From positions 84,501 to 148,500 of the forward strand of contig NZ_CP077091.1 in assembly GCF_014268595.2 (NCBI RefSeq): a DNA stretch of 64,000 bases. Direction: 5' to 3'. A program made the translations under genes and the position numbers. Positions within the stretch are counted from its first letter, which is position 1, and each line of letters begins with the position of its first letter. The stretch is from Pseudomonas hamedanensis (GTDB taxonomy: Bacteria > Pseudomonadota > Gammaproteobacteria > Pseudomonadales > Pseudomonadaceae). Shown one piece after another: positions 43,788 through 52,677 of the stretch. Under the pieces are notes generated by a model. It searched no databases and was not told the DNA's origin. It was given only the letters and a program-made list of their open reading frames with translations.

Positions 43788-43882
43788 CTGTGGCGAGGGA
43801 GCTTGCTCCCGCTGGACTGCGCAGCAGGCCCCAAAGCGGGGGGCGCTGCGCAACCCAGCGGGAGCAAGCTCCCTCGCCACAG
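43788..43882. repeat. Inverted repeat (CTGTGGCGAGGGAGC type)
   Basis: CTGTGGCGAGGGAGCTTGC and its exact inverted partner flank an inner GC-rich hairpin. It is the same family as the repeat at 58133-58258 and lies between the convergent fecA and MFS genes. Confidence 0.88.
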
Positions 43883-43883
43883 A

Positions 43884-45035
43884 TCAGACTTTAAGGACTT
43901 TGCCGCCAATCGCGACAGCCACCAGCAACACCGCCATCAGCCCAAAGGCAAAACTCAGGCTGCTGGCATGGGCGACAAAACCGATCACCGCTGGCCCCGC
44001 GAGAATCCCGGCATACCCCAGTGTGGTAATCGCCGGCACTGCGATGCTTTCCGGCATCACCGTCTGCTTGCCCACCGCCGTGTACAGCACCGGCACGATG
44101 TTCGAACAGCCGGCACCGACCAGCGCGTAGCCGACCAGCGCCGCTTGCCAGCTCGGCGCGAACGTCGCCAGAAACAATCCCGCCGCTGCCAGCAGGCCGC
44201 CAAACAGAATGATCCGCGTAGCACCGAGCTTGCGCACGATGCGATCACCGAGCAGACGCCCGACCGTCATGGTCAAGGCAAACGCTGCGTAACCCAATCC
44301 TGCATACGCCGTGTCGATCCCGCGCTCCTGTGCCAGAAACACCGCGCTCCAGTCCAGCGCCGCGCCTTCGGTGAGGAAGACGATAAAGCACATGCCACCG
44401 ATAAACAGCACGATGCCGTGGGGAATGGCGAAGGCCGGGCCGGAGCTTTCGCTGCCGTAAGGCAACATGTGCGGCACGCACTTGAGCAGGGCGCCGATCA
44501 GCAATACGACCACCACCAGCATCGCCGCAAGCGGTGTCAGGCCGAGGCCGAGCAGGGCGCTGACGCCGGCCGCGCCGACGATTCCGCCCAGGCTGAACAG
44601 ACCGTGAAAACCCGACATCATGTGCTTGCCACTGGCGCGCTCGACGATGACCGCTTGCAAGTTCACCGTCGAATCCACCGTGCCCAGGCCTGCGCCAAAC
44701 ATGAACAGCGTGGCGATCAGCGCCGGAATCGACGACACCGTCGCCAGCAAGGGCAACGCGGCGCAGATCAGCAACGTGCCGCCGGTGGCCACGCGCCGGC
44801 AACCGAAGCGCGTGGCAAGAATCCCCGCCAGCGGCATCGCCAGAATCGAACCGACGCCCAGGCACAGCAGCAATAACCCCAGCGTGCCTTCATCCAGCCC
44901 GGCGCGTGCCTTGGCGTACGGCACCAGCGGCGCCCACGCGGCGATACCGAGGCCGGCGATGAAAAAGGCGATGCGCGTGGACATCTGTTGCAGGCGTCCG
45001 GGGACAAAAGTGTCTTGGGGGTTGAGGCTGGTCAT
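43884..45035 (-). CDS. MFS transporter (YbjJ-like)
   Basis: The ATG at 45035 (MTSLNPQDTF) has AAGGA upstream and gives 383 residues with twelve membrane segments. The N-terminal AGLGIAAWAPLVPYAKARAGLDEG and the MSGFHGLFSLGGIVGA segment are typical of the YbjJ/FucP-like branch of the major facilitator superfamily. The substrate is unknown. It is divergent from the DapF-like gene across a REPIN. Confidence 0.88.
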   Translation of the reverse strand: MTSLNPQDTFVPGRLQQMSTRIAFFIAGLGIAAWAPLVPYAKARAGLDEGTLGLLLLCLGVGSILAMPLAGILATRFGCRRVATGGTLLICAALPLLATVSSIPALIATLFMFGAGLGTVDSTVNLQAVIVERASGKHMMSGFHGLFSLGGIVGAAGVSALLGLGLTPLAAMLVVVVLLIGALLKCVPHMLPYGSESSGPAFAIPHGIVLFIGGMCFIVFLTEGAALDWSAVFLAQERGIDTAYAGLGYAAFALTMTVGRLLGDRIVRKLGATRIILFGGLLAAAGLFLATFAPSWQAALVGYALVGAGCSNIVPVLYTAVGKQTVMPESIAVPAITTLGYAGILAGPAVIGFVAHASSLSFAFGLMAVLLVAVAIGGKVLKV

Positions 45036-45134
45036 ATCGATCCTTGGCAAAAAAACAACGGCATCCCGAGTGACATTCTGACTGCGTCGAGGTTCGATCG
45101 CAGTCTGTTCGAGGGCGTGCAGCCGACATCGTAA

Positions 45135-45228
45135 CCTGTAGGAGTGAGCCTGCTCGCGATGGCGGTATTCCAGTCGATATTTTATAAACCTGACACGCCG
45201 CCATCGCGAGCAGGCTCACTCCTACAGG
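45135..45228. repeat. REPIN (inverted REP pair)
   Basis: CCTGTAGGAGTGAGCCTGC and its exact inverted partner surround a 50-base spacer. It lies in the divergent gap between the MFS gene and the DapF-like gene. Confidence 0.93.
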
Positions 45229-45280
45229 AGATTGCGGTTTACAGTGGGATTTTCGCCAGCATGAAAGACGGGAATAGGGC

Positions 45281-46261
45281 ATGACAAGGTTCTACGACGC
45301 ACGCGGCAATATCTACGCAGTGGTTTCTCCCGAAGCCTTGCGCCAGGCCGGCATTGATCTGCCGACAAGCGCTGCCCAGTGCGCCTCGTCTCGGCAGAAG
45401 TGGAGCGCAGCAGCGATCGCCCTGTGCTGCCACTGGCCCCAAGGCCAACGCCCGGCGAACAGCAAACCTCACCGCAGCGATGGCCTGCTGATCGGCCCGT
45501 TCCAGACATCGGCGCCATTCGATGTGCTGATCGTCAACACCGACGGCTCCCTCGCCGAGCGCAGTGGCAACGGCTTGACGATTTTCTCTCAGGCGTTGGC
45601 CGAGCAGGGGTTGATGCCGGAGGGAGGCGCAGTGTTGTGCGTTAATCATGACAAAGGCGCAGCAGTGGAGACCTCGGTGAAACCGGCTGATGTAGAAGGC
45701 GTGCAGGGCTTCTGGCTGGATCTCGGCCAACCCGGATTCGGGCCGGATGCCGTCGGTGCGCGGGCGGTTGGGAGCATTCAGTTCAATAGTCGGAACGTCA
45801 GCCATGTTCAGCCCTTGGCACAACTCGATCCCGACTGGACGCATAGTCAATTCGTACGCATCGGCAATCCTCACTGCGTAACGCTGCTCAGCGATGCCGG
45901 CGCTTTGCCGAGCAACGAGCAGATGCTTGAATCACCTCTGAACGACAGGCTGACCGAGATTGCCTATGCCGTGCCCACCGGTGCCGGTAATCCCTGCCCG
46001 GCGGGTGTCAATCTGCAATGGGCCGCGCTGGCGTCGCCGCAGAAAATCCTCGCCCGGGTATTCGAGCGCGGCGAAGGGCCGACCGCGTCATCCGGCACCA
46101 GTGCCAGTGCGGTGGCGTGTGCGGCGTGGCGGGTTGGCTGGGTCGAGATGGGGGAAGTGCAAGTGGTCATGCCCGGTGGCACCGCACCGATTTTGCTTGA
46201 GGTTTCGGAAGGGGAGTTGCTGCGCGTCAGATTGTTCGGCACGGCGCGGCTGATGGGTTGA
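45281..46261 (+). CDS. DapF-like epimerase-fold protein lacking both catalytic cysteines
   Basis: The 326-residue protein follows diaminopimelate epimerase: NTDGSLAERSGNG (residues 86-98) matches the first active-site block, IGNPHCV (194-200) the middle block, and ERGEGPTASSGTSASA (262-277) the second. In true DapF both blocks carry a catalytic Cys; here the positions are S95 and S271. The usual two-base isomerisation is therefore unlikely, and a PhzF-like isomerase or binding role is possible. The protein is also longer than DapF (about 275) through an N-terminal insertion (28-65). It is probably not the cell's housekeeping dapF. Confidence 0.8.
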   Translation: MTRFYDARGNIYAVVSPEALRQAGIDLPTSAAQCASSRQKWSAAAIALCCHWPQGQRPANSKPHRSDGLLIGPFQTSAPFDVLIVNTDGSLAERSGNGLTIFSQALAEQGLMPEGGAVLCVNHDKGAAVETSVKPADVEGVQGFWLDLGQPGFGPDAVGARAVGSIQFNSRNVSHVQPLAQLDPDWTHSQFVRIGNPHCVTLLSDAGALPSNEQMLESPLNDRLTEIAYAVPTGAGNPCPAGVNLQWAALASPQKILARVFERGEGPTASSGTSASAVACAAWRVGWVEMGEVQVVMPGGTAPILLEVSEGELLRVRLFGTARLMG

Positions 46262-46282
46262 ATCGTCCACCATCGATCCAAA

Positions 46283-46372
46283 TGTAGGAGTGAGCCTGCT
46301 CGCGATGGCGGTGTGTCAGCCACATTACTGTTGACTGATAGAACGCTATCGCGAGCAGGCTCGCTCCTACAG
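46283..46372. repeat. REPIN (inverted REP pair)
   Basis: TGTAGGAGTGAGCCTGCTC and a right arm ending GCAGGCTCGCTCCTACA form the pair; the right arm has one substitution. It lies between the convergent DapF-like and codA genes. Confidence 0.92.
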
Positions 46373-46406
46373 GGGGCTTTGTGGTGTACGCAATATTGCG
46401 TTCGAC

Positions 46407-47654
46407 TCAGCTCAAGCCGCCACTGAACTCCACCACCGGCATCTGCCGCTTCATCAGCACTTTACCGTCACGAATCGAATACAACGGCAAGCCCTGGCTG
46501 CGGATCACTTCGTAATCGCTGTCCGCCGAGAGAATCAGCAGATTTGCCGGGCGGCCCTGTTCCAGTCCATAACGTTCGCCCAGGTGCATGGCCTTGGCGC
46601 TGTTGTCGGTGACCAGATCGAGCGCACTTTGCAGGTTGCGATAACCGAGCATGTGGCAAATGTGCAAGCCGGCTTCGAGTACGCGCAGGATGTTGCCGTT
46701 GCCCAGCGGATACCACGGGTCAACGATTGAATCCTGGCCGAAACACACGTTCATGCCGGCCTCCAGCAACTCGTTGACGCGGGTGACGCCCCGGCGTTTC
46801 GGGAAGTTGTCAAAGCGCCCCTGCAAGTGAATGCTCTCGGTCGGGCAGGAGACAAAACTGATGCCGGAGTGGCCGAGCAGGCGGAACAGTTTGGCGCAGT
46901 AGGCGTTGTCGTAAGAGCCCATCGCCGTGGTGTGGCTGGCGGTGACGCGCGCGCCCATGTCGCGGCTGCGCGCTTCTTCGGCGAGCACTTCGAGAAAGCG
47001 CGAATGCGGGTCGTCGGTCTCGTCGCAGTGCACGTCGACCAGGCATCCGGTGCGCTCGGCCAGGTCCATCAGAAACTTCACCGAGCTGACGCCCTGATCG
47101 CGGGTGTACTCGAAATGCGGAATGCCGCCGACCACGTCGGCGCCCATGCGGATCGCTTCTTCCATCAGCTCGCGACCGTTGCGGAACGACTCGATGCCTT
47201 CCTGCGGGAACGCGACGATTTGCAGGTCGATCAGGTGACGGCTTTCCTCGCGCACTTCGAGCATGGCCTTGAGTGCGGTCAGTTGCGGGTCGGTGACGTC
47301 GACGTGGGTGCGCACATGCTGAATGCCGTGGGCAGCCAGCGCCTGAATGGTCTTCTTGGCGCGCGTCTTGGTGTCTTCCTCGGTGATGGTGACCTTGCGT
47401 TCACCCCAGCACTCGATGCCTTCGAACAGCGTGCCGCTCATGTTCCAGCGCGGCTCGCCGGCAGTCAGGGTGGCGTCGAGGTGGATATGCGGTTCGACGA
47501 AGGGCGGCACCACCAGGTTGCCGCCGGCGTCGAGGTCATTCGGGCCGAGGGTGGGCGCTTCGGTCTGGCGGGCGATGCTGTGAATCAGGCCGTCTTGCAG
47601 GTGCAATTCGTGCAGGCCTTCCTGGTTGCGCAGTCGGGCGTTGATGATGTGCAT
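46407..47654 (-). CDS. codA: Cytosine deaminase
   Basis: The ATG at 47654 (MHIINARLRNQEG) gives 415 residues. The metal-binding EPHIHLD, the VDVHCDETDDPHSRF block, the ASHTTAM histidine and GQDSIVDPWYPLG near the end identify CodA of the amidohydrolase superfamily. It converts cytosine to uracil and ammonia in the cytoplasm. It lies 14 bases downstream of the cytosine permease gene on the same strand, as in codBA operons. Confidence 0.95.
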   Translation of the reverse strand: MHIINARLRNQEGLHELHLQDGLIHSIARQTEAPTLGPNDLDAGGNLVVPPFVEPHIHLDATLTAGEPRWNMSGTLFEGIECWGERKVTITEEDTKTRAKKTIQALAAHGIQHVRTHVDVTDPQLTALKAMLEVREESRHLIDLQIVAFPQEGIESFRNGRELMEEAIRMGADVVGGIPHFEYTRDQGVSSVKFLMDLAERTGCLVDVHCDETDDPHSRFLEVLAEEARSRDMGARVTASHTTAMGSYDNAYCAKLFRLLGHSGISFVSCPTESIHLQGRFDNFPKRRGVTRVNELLEAGMNVCFGQDSIVDPWYPLGNGNILRVLEAGLHICHMLGYRNLQSALDLVTDNSAKAMHLGERYGLEQGRPANLLILSADSDYEVIRSQGLPLYSIRDGKVLMKRQMPVVEFSGGLS

Positions 47655-47668
47655 CAGGCGAATCCTTT

Positions 47669-48940
47669 TTATAAGTCTTGTAGTGGTGCGCTGACGCGAC
47701 GGGCGCCGAGCATACCGGTGACGATGACATACGTTAGCGCGGCAGCGGCAATCCCTACCAGCGGCGCGACCCACGGCGAGCTGAACGCAGCGACAGTGCC
47801 CACGCCGTAGGCCGCCAGCCCCGGCCAGTTGAACGCGGGCAACCGTGCGTCGGCCAGACGCGGATAGTGCCCGCGCCAGCGATAGAAGAAGTCAGCCATG
47901 ATCACCCCGCCAATCGGCGGAATCACCGTGCCGAGCAGAATCAGATACGGCACCAGCATGTCGTACATGCCCAGCAGCGCGAGCAGTGTGCCGATCACCG
48001 CGCCGCCGAGGGTCACGGTCTTGCGCCGACCGGTACGCAGCAGGTTGCAGCCGGCGACGGCGAAGTTGTAGATGGTGTTGTCCTGAGTGCTCCAGATGTT
48101 CAGCAAGAGCATGGCCATCGCGGCCATGGCGAAACCCTGCAACAGCAGCACTTCAACCACGTCCGGTTGCTGATAAACGATCGCGCCGTACGCGCCGATC
48201 AGCACCATCAGGCCGTTGCCGATGAAAAAGCCGATCAGGCTGGCCAGCACCGCCACCCGCGCCGAACGCGAGAATCGCGTCCAGTTGGTCGCTTGCGTCG
48301 CGCCGCTGACGAAGGTGCCGAACACCAGGGTGATCGCGGTCGACCAATCCAGCGAACCCGTTGGCACCACGCTGAGCAAGCCTTCGAAGCCGCCGACCTT
48401 CGCCGTCGCCACCCACATCGACAGCATCAGCAACAACATCATCGCCGGCACCGCGATGTACGACAGAATCTCCAGCCCGCGATAACCGATGTAGGCGGTG
48501 GCACAGAAGCCCAGACCGAACAGCACCATCAGGCCCAGCACCGTGGCTTCATTCAAATCAAAGTATTTGCCAATGACCACGGCAGCCGTTGCCGTGCCCC
48601 AGGCGTACCAGCCGATCTGGGTGAAACCGAGGATCAGGTCGCTGAGCTTGCTGCCGACTTCGCCAAAGCAAAAGCGCCCCATCAACACCGAGTTGAGGCC
48701 ACTCTTGAACGCGATGTAACCCAGGCCCGCGGCGTACAGGCCGAGCAGCAGGTTGCCGACGATGATCACCGCCATCATCTCGGCAAAACCGAAGGCGACC
48801 CCGAGCTTGCCGCCGGCAAACATGGTCGCGGTGAAAAACGTGAAGCCCAGTAACACCATCGCCGTCGAGGCCAGGCCTTTGCGTGCGTGCATCGGGACTT
48901 CGCTGAGGGGGTAATCGTTGCCGGGGGCGTTCTGCGTCAT
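47669..48940 (-). CDS. codB: Cytosine permease
   Basis: The ATG at 48940 (MTQNAPGNDYPLSEVP) has AAGGAC at proper spacing and gives 423 residues with twelve membrane segments. It belongs to the NCS1 family; EVPMHARKGLASTAMVLLGF (residues about 14-33) and the NWTRFSRSARVAV segment are typical of CodB. It brings cytosine into the cell for CodA. Confidence 0.94.
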   Translation of the reverse strand: MTQNAPGNDYPLSEVPMHARKGLASTAMVLLGFTFFTATMFAGGKLGVAFGFAEMMAVIIVGNLLLGLYAAGLGYIAFKSGLNSVLMGRFCFGEVGSKLSDLILGFTQIGWYAWGTATAAVVIGKYFDLNEATVLGLMVLFGLGFCATAYIGYRGLEILSYIAVPAMMLLLMLSMWVATAKVGGFEGLLSVVPTGSLDWSTAITLVFGTFVSGATQATNWTRFSRSARVAVLASLIGFFIGNGLMVLIGAYGAIVYQQPDVVEVLLLQGFAMAAMAMLLLNIWSTQDNTIYNFAVAGCNLLRTGRRKTVTLGGAVIGTLLALLGMYDMLVPYLILLGTVIPPIGGVIMADFFYRWRGHYPRLADARLPAFNWPGLAAYGVGTVAAFSSPWVAPLVGIAAAALTYVIVTGMLGARRVSAPLQDL

Positions 48941-49074
48941 GGGGAGTCCTTGCTGGAAGGGAGAAGACGCGGGAGGGTTGCAGCGGTCGTGCCAAACAAC
49001 GGCAATGCGCGGTATGGATAGAAAAGGCTGTGATCCTCGGCGCGAAATGGTGCACCTGACTTCACCGAAGCCCA

Positions 49075-49167
49075 ATGTGGGAGCGGGCTTGCTCGCGAAA
49101 GCAGTGTGTCAGTCAACAGATGTACTGTTTGAAAGAATGCCTTCGCGAGCAAGCCCGCTCCCACAGG
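49075..49167. repeat. REPIN (inverted REP pair)
   Basis: TGTGGGAGCGGGCTTGCTCG and its inverted partner, with a spacer holding GTGTGTCAGTCAAC. It lies upstream of codB and may influence neither gene. Confidence 0.92.
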
Positions 49168-49181
49168 AGGTTTGTGTTGGT

Positions 49182-49388
49182 TTAAAGAAAGCGCAGCAAT
49201 GCGGCGACGATCGCTTCGGGGGCGTCCTCCTTGGACGAGGTGGCCGGCATTCGGGATGGCGTGGAATTGTTGTAAGACGAAAACGGTGTGCCATGCACGA
49301 ACACCAGCGGCGGGCCGTCGCCGCGCACGGCATAGCGCACCTGATGCCCGTTGAAGTCAAAGACCTGATCCATCAGCCAGTCCGTCAT
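49182..49388 (-). pseudogene. Alpha/beta-hydrolase gene with internal deletion and frameshift
   Basis: From the ATG at 49388 the frame reads MTDWLMDQVFDFNGHQVRY and then PLVFVHGTPFSS, the oxyanion-hole start of a haloalkane-dehalogenase-like alpha/beta hydrolase. After that the frame jumps to NNSTPSRMPATSS and ends with EDAPEAIVAALLRFL, the last helix of such enzymes. In the next frame the middle piece reads QQFHAIPNAGHLVQ, the catalytic-histidine segment. Most of the protein, including the nucleophile, is therefore deleted, and a one-base shift follows. It is not functional. Confidence 0.75.
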
Positions 49389-49431
49389 GGGCCTGTCCTC
49401 TTGGCGGGTTTGAGCCAAGAAGCATAGGCGT

Positions 49432-49460
49432 AAAAAAACAGCCGTGAAGGCTGTTTGTTC
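49432..49460 (-). terminator. Small terminator-like hairpin
   Basis: Read on the minus strand, AAACAGCC and GGCTGTTT pair around a 4- to 5-nt loop and are followed by a run of T. It follows queD and its REPIN in the direction of transcription. Confidence 0.6.
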
Positions 49461-49483
49461 GTTGGCTGACACGCCGCCTGTCC

Positions 49484-49573
49484 CTGTGGGAGCGGGCTTG
49501 CTCGCGAAGGCGGTGTGTCAGGAAAAAAATGTCGACTGATGCATTGCCTTCGCGAGCAAGCCCGCTCCCACAA
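49484..49573. repeat. REPIN (inverted REP pair)
   Basis: CTGTGGGAGCGGGCTTGCTC at the left and GAGCAAGCCCGCTCCCACA at the right. It lies between queD and the broken hydrolase gene. Confidence 0.93.
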
Positions 49574-49599
49574 GGTTTTGTATGGGGCTGCGGATCGGC

Positions 49600-49956
49600 T
49601 TATTCCCCGCGATAAATGCAGCCGCTGGTACAGGTCTCATGAATGCGGATCGCGCTGAGTTCCGGCAGCAGCGGCTTCAGTTCTTTCCAGATGAATTTGG
49701 CCAGCACTTCACTGGTCGGGTTTTCCAGACCGGGGATGTCATTGAGGTAGTTGTGGTCGAGACGCTCGTACAGTGGCTTGAAAATCGCCTTGATCTCGGA
49801 GAAGTCACGAATCCAGCCAGTGTGCGGATCAAGGTCGCCGCTCAGGTGGATGGCCACCTTGAACGAGTGACCGTGCAGGCGCCCGCACTTGTGGCCGTCC
49901 GGGACGTGCGGCAGGCGGTGGGCGGATTCGAAAGTAAATTCCTTGAAGATTTCCAC
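49600..49956 (-). CDS. queD: 6-carboxy-5,6,7,8-tetrahydropterin synthase
   Basis: The 118-residue protein is a QueD/6-pyruvoyl-tetrahydropterin synthase. Zinc ligands H13, H28 and H30 and the catalytic C24 are visible in [20 protein letters not shown], and the C-terminal [13 protein letters not shown] block is intact. It makes 6-carboxytetrahydropterin from dihydroneopterin triphosphate for queuosine in tRNA. Confidence 0.94.
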   Translation of the reverse strand: MEIFKEFTFESAHRLPHVPDGHKCGRLHGHSFKVAIHLSGDLDPHTGWIRDFSEIKAIFKPLYERLDHNYLNDIPGLENPTSEVLAKFIWKELKPLLPELSAIRIHETCTSGCIYRGE

Positions 49957-50041
49957 AGTATTTTCGGCTCTGTTCAGATGGCGTTCGCCGCAGCGATTCG
50001 GGCAGGCGGCGAGTTTATCAGCTTGTATCTGGCCGTGCTGA

Positions 50042-51121
50042 CTAAAGGGTCAGCAACCGATCGGCGAGGCGACCGTTGGCTGTCAGTTCGAGAAACTCGT
50101 CACCCAGCCGGCGGCTTTCGTCCATTGCCGTGTGCCAGTATTTCTGCCGGCTCGGGGCATCGCCCATGAAACGTTTGAAGTCGTTGCGATCCGGCAGTTT
50201 GCCGTAGGGCAGACGCGCCAGATATTCCTTCGACGGCGCAAGCAGCAGCACGTCTTGCAAGCGCTGCACCGAAGCGCGGCGCCACGGCAGGGTCTTGTCG
50301 AACCAGCCAGGAATCACCCGGTCGGTGAAGTGCGGATAGAGCACGATGCCGTCGCCGCTGTAGGGCAGGTCGAGGTGATAGTCGAGCAGGCCGCCGTCAC
50401 GGAACGTGCCCGCGCCAGCGCCGGGCAAGTCACGCACACCTTCCATGACCATCGGAATCGACCCCGACGCCAGCAGGGCCTGACGCAGGTTGCCGGCATT
50501 GAGGGTAACGAAGCGCGACGGAAAATCGGTCAACGCATCAAGCGGTGGCGCCAGGCGCGGATCGTGGATGATCAGCCGTTCGAAGTGGCGCGACAGGCGG
50601 GCGCGCCCACGCAGGTTGTCGGCGATCACCGAACCCAGCGCCAGACCGAGCCGGCCGCGATGATCCTCGGCCAGTCGCCCCTGGCTTTTCACCACCATGA
50701 TGTTCAAGCGGTAATGGATGTTTTCGAGGATGCTCGCATCGCGGCCGTCGAGCAGATCGTTGAGCATGCGCTGCGAGCTCTGGCTGATCTCGGCCATGGT
50801 CAGGCCCTTGTTGAAATGCTGCTCGGCGTAAAGATGACCGAGCCGGCGCAGACCTTCGGCGGCGTCCGGCAGGCAGGCACTGGCGAAGCGCCAGGAGCCG
50901 ACCGACGCACCAATCAGCGACCGCTCGCGTGGCGCGCTCGGCAGCCATTCGCCGAACAGCGCCAGGTCCAGCCCCTGAATCCCCAACGCCTTCGGTCCAC
51001 CAGCGGCGCCGGGCAGGGTGCCGACATCCGCGGCGTTCAAACCTTGGGCACGAATCCGCGCCATGGCCCGCGGGCCGGCCTTGAGGGTGAGGGCTGGGAA
51101 CTTGATATGGATGGCGGTCAT
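50042..51121 (-). CDS. Patatin-like phospholipase family protein
   Basis: The start at 51121 ([20 protein letters not shown]) gives 359 residues. The glycine-rich oxyanion loop GAAGGPKAL (38-46), the nucleophile motif GASVG (S73) and the catalytic DGG (D242 in [10 protein letters not shown]) form the Ser-Asp dyad of patatins. No signal peptide is visible, so it is probably a cytoplasmic or membrane-associated acyl hydrolase. The gene stands alone between queD and a REPIN. Confidence 0.85.
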   Translation of the reverse strand: MTAIHIKFPALTLKAGPRAMARIRAQGLNAADVGTLPGAAGGPKALGIQGLDLALFGEWLPSAPRERSLIGASVGSWRFASACLPDAAEGLRRLGHLYAEQHFNKGLTMAEISQSSQRMLNDLLDGRDASILENIHYRLNIMVVKSQGRLAEDHRGRLGLALGSVIADNLRGRARLSRHFERLIIHDPRLAPPLDALTDFPSRFVTLNAGNLRQALLASGSIPMVMEGVRDLPGAGAGTFRDGGLLDYHLDLPYSGDGIVLYPHFTDRVIPGWFDKTLPWRRASVQRLQDVLLLAPSKEYLARLPYGKLPDRNDFKRFMGDAPSRQKYWHTAMDESRRLGDEFLELTANGRLADRLLTL

Positions 51122-51173
51122 ACCGGTCTCGATCGTTAGCAAGCTGGCGATTATAAGCTGATGTTGCAAACCC

Positions 51174-51265
51174 TTGTAGGAGTGAGCCTGCTCGCGATAG
51201 CGGTGTATCAGCGCCATATGTGTTGGCTGACACTCCGCTATCGCGAGCAGGCTCACTCCTACAGG
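51174..51265. repeat. REPIN (inverted REP pair)
   Basis: TTGTAGGAGTGAGCCTGCTC and GAGCAGGCTCACTCCTACA with a spacer that is partly inverted. It lies in the divergent gap between the patatin-like gene and the PepSY genes. Confidence 0.93.
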
Positions 51266-51385
51266 GTTTTGCTTCAGGCTGTGGACTGGTGGTGAAGAGG
51301 GCACAATGATGGCCATTCAGTTTCAGTTAAGTTGCTCCCGCTAAGGTGCTTACCGTAAGCAACATATAAGAATTCGGAGACACCC

Positions 51386-51694
51386 ATGAACACCCTGACT
51401 GCCCTGACCACTGCCTCGATCATCGGCTTCACCGCCAGCCTGGTTCACGCGCGCGATCTGGGGCCTGATGAAGCCCGGCGCCTGCAAGACGCTGGTATTA
51501 TCCTGCCCTTCGAGAAGCTCAACGCCGCCGCGCTGGCCAAACACCCGGAATCCCGAATCACCGATACCGAACTGGAAAAACAGTACGGCAAGTACATCTA
51601 CCAAATCGAGTTACTTGATCCGAAAGAGGTCAAGTGGGACCTGGAATTGAACGCCGCCGATGGTGAAGTGCTCAAGGATCATCAGGATACGTAA
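51386..51694 (+). CDS. Small periplasmic PepSY-domain protein 1
   Basis: The 102-residue protein has a signal peptide ending near VHA/RDLG and a single PepSY unit (LGPDEARRLQDAGIILPFEKL, ELEKQYGKYIYQIELLD, NAADGEVLKDHQD). Its stop overlaps the start of the next, related gene by one base (TAATG). With that gene and the two-component system behind it, it forms a four-gene operon in which periplasmic PepSY proteins may present the signal to the sensor. Confidence 0.85.
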   Translation: MNTLTALTTASIIGFTASLVHARDLGPDEARRLQDAGIILPFEKLNAAALAKHPESRITDTELEKQYGKYIYQIELLDPKEVKWDLELNAADGEVLKDHQDT

Positions 51695-52005
51695 TGAAGC
51701 TTAATATGCGCGCCACCCGCCTGACGGCGTTGGCGCTGGTGTTGTTTTGCACCACAGCCATGGCCCGCGACCTCGACCAGGACGAGGCGCTGGACCTTCG
51801 CCGTCAGGGCGTAATCCTGCCGCTGGAGCAAGTGCTGCAACAGGCCATGGACCGCTACCCCGGCGCCAAACTGCTGGAAGTCGAGCTGGAAGAAAAACAC
51901 GACGTGTACATTTACGAAGTCGAATTGCTGACGCTCGAAGGCGTGGCCCGCGAACTGCACCTGAAGGCCGATACCGGCGAATTAGTCAAAGACAAGGAAG
52001 ATTGA
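51694..52005 (+). CDS. Small periplasmic PepSY-domain protein 2
   Basis: The 103-residue protein has a signal peptide ending near AMA/RDLD and a PepSY unit closely parallel to that of its neighbour (LDQDEALDLRRQGVILPLEQV, LEEKHDVYIYEVELL, KADTGELVKDKED). The two genes are tandem paralogues. It starts in the stop codon of the first and ends three bases before the response regulator start. Confidence 0.87.
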   Translation: MKLNMRATRLTALALVLFCTTAMARDLDQDEALDLRRQGVILPLEQVLQQAMDRYPGAKLLEVELEEKHDVYIYEVELLTLEGVARELHLKADTGELVKDKED

Positions 52006-52008
52006 TCG

Positions 52009-52677
52009 ATGCGTTTGCTTCTGGTGGAAGACCACGTACCGCTGGCCGACGAATTGCTCGCCGGCCTGCAACGCCAAGGCTACGCAGTGGACTGGCTGGC
52101 GGACGGCCGTGACGCGGTGTATCAGGGCAGCACTGAACCCTATGATCTGATCATCCTCGACCTCGGTCTGCCCGGGGTGCCGGGTCTCGACGTGCTCGGG
52201 CAATGGCGTGCGGGCGGTCTGGCAATTCCGGTGCTGATCCTCACCGCGCGCGACTCCTGGGCCGAGCGCATCGAGGGACTGAAGGCCGGCGCCGACGATT
52301 ACCTGACCAAACCGTTTCACCCCGAAGAGTTGTACCTGCGCATTCAGTCCTTGCTGCGCCGCTCTAAAGGACAGTCCAACCAGTCGACGTTGCAAGCAGC
52401 CGGCCTGCATCTGGACGAGGGCCGTCAGTGCGTGGTGCGCGACGGTGCCGACGTTCAGCTGACCGCTGCCGAATTCCGCCTGCTGCGCTATTTCATGTTG
52501 CACCCGGAGCAGATCCTTTCGAAAAGCCACCTCGCCGAACACCTCTATGACGGTGAAACAGAGCGCGATTCCAACGTCCTTGAAGTGCACGTCAATCACT
52601 TGCGGCGCAAGTTGGGCAAAAGCGTGATCGAAACCCGTCGCGGCCAGGGTTACCTGTTTGGCGGGCAAGCTTCGTGA
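52009..52677 (+). CDS. OmpR/PhoP-family response regulator
   Basis: The 222-residue protein has an intact receiver (acidic pocket E7/D8, phospho-acceptor D51 in [10 protein letters not shown], lysine in DDYLTKPF) and a C-terminal winged helix ([20 protein letters not shown]). It starts three bases after the second PepSY gene and overlaps the sensor kinase gene by four bases. From memory, P. aeruginosa BqsRS/CarRS has a similar neighbourhood, which would suggest metal sensing; this is not certain. Confidence 0.94.
   Translation: MRLLLVEDHVPLADELLAGLQRQGYAVDWLADGRDAVYQGSTEPYDLIILDLGLPGVPGLDVLGQWRAGGLAIPVLILTARDSWAERIEGLKAGADDYLTKPFHPEELYLRIQSLLRRSKGQSNQSTLQAAGLHLDEGRQCVVRDGADVQLTAAEFRLLRYFMLHPEQILSKSHLAEHLYDGETERDSNVLEVHVNHLRRKLGKSVIETRRGQGYLFGGQAS

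Noticed and set aside
45281..46261. Housekeeping dapF
   Set aside because: Both catalytic cysteines are serine and the length is unusual, so the main epimerase gene must be elsewhere.
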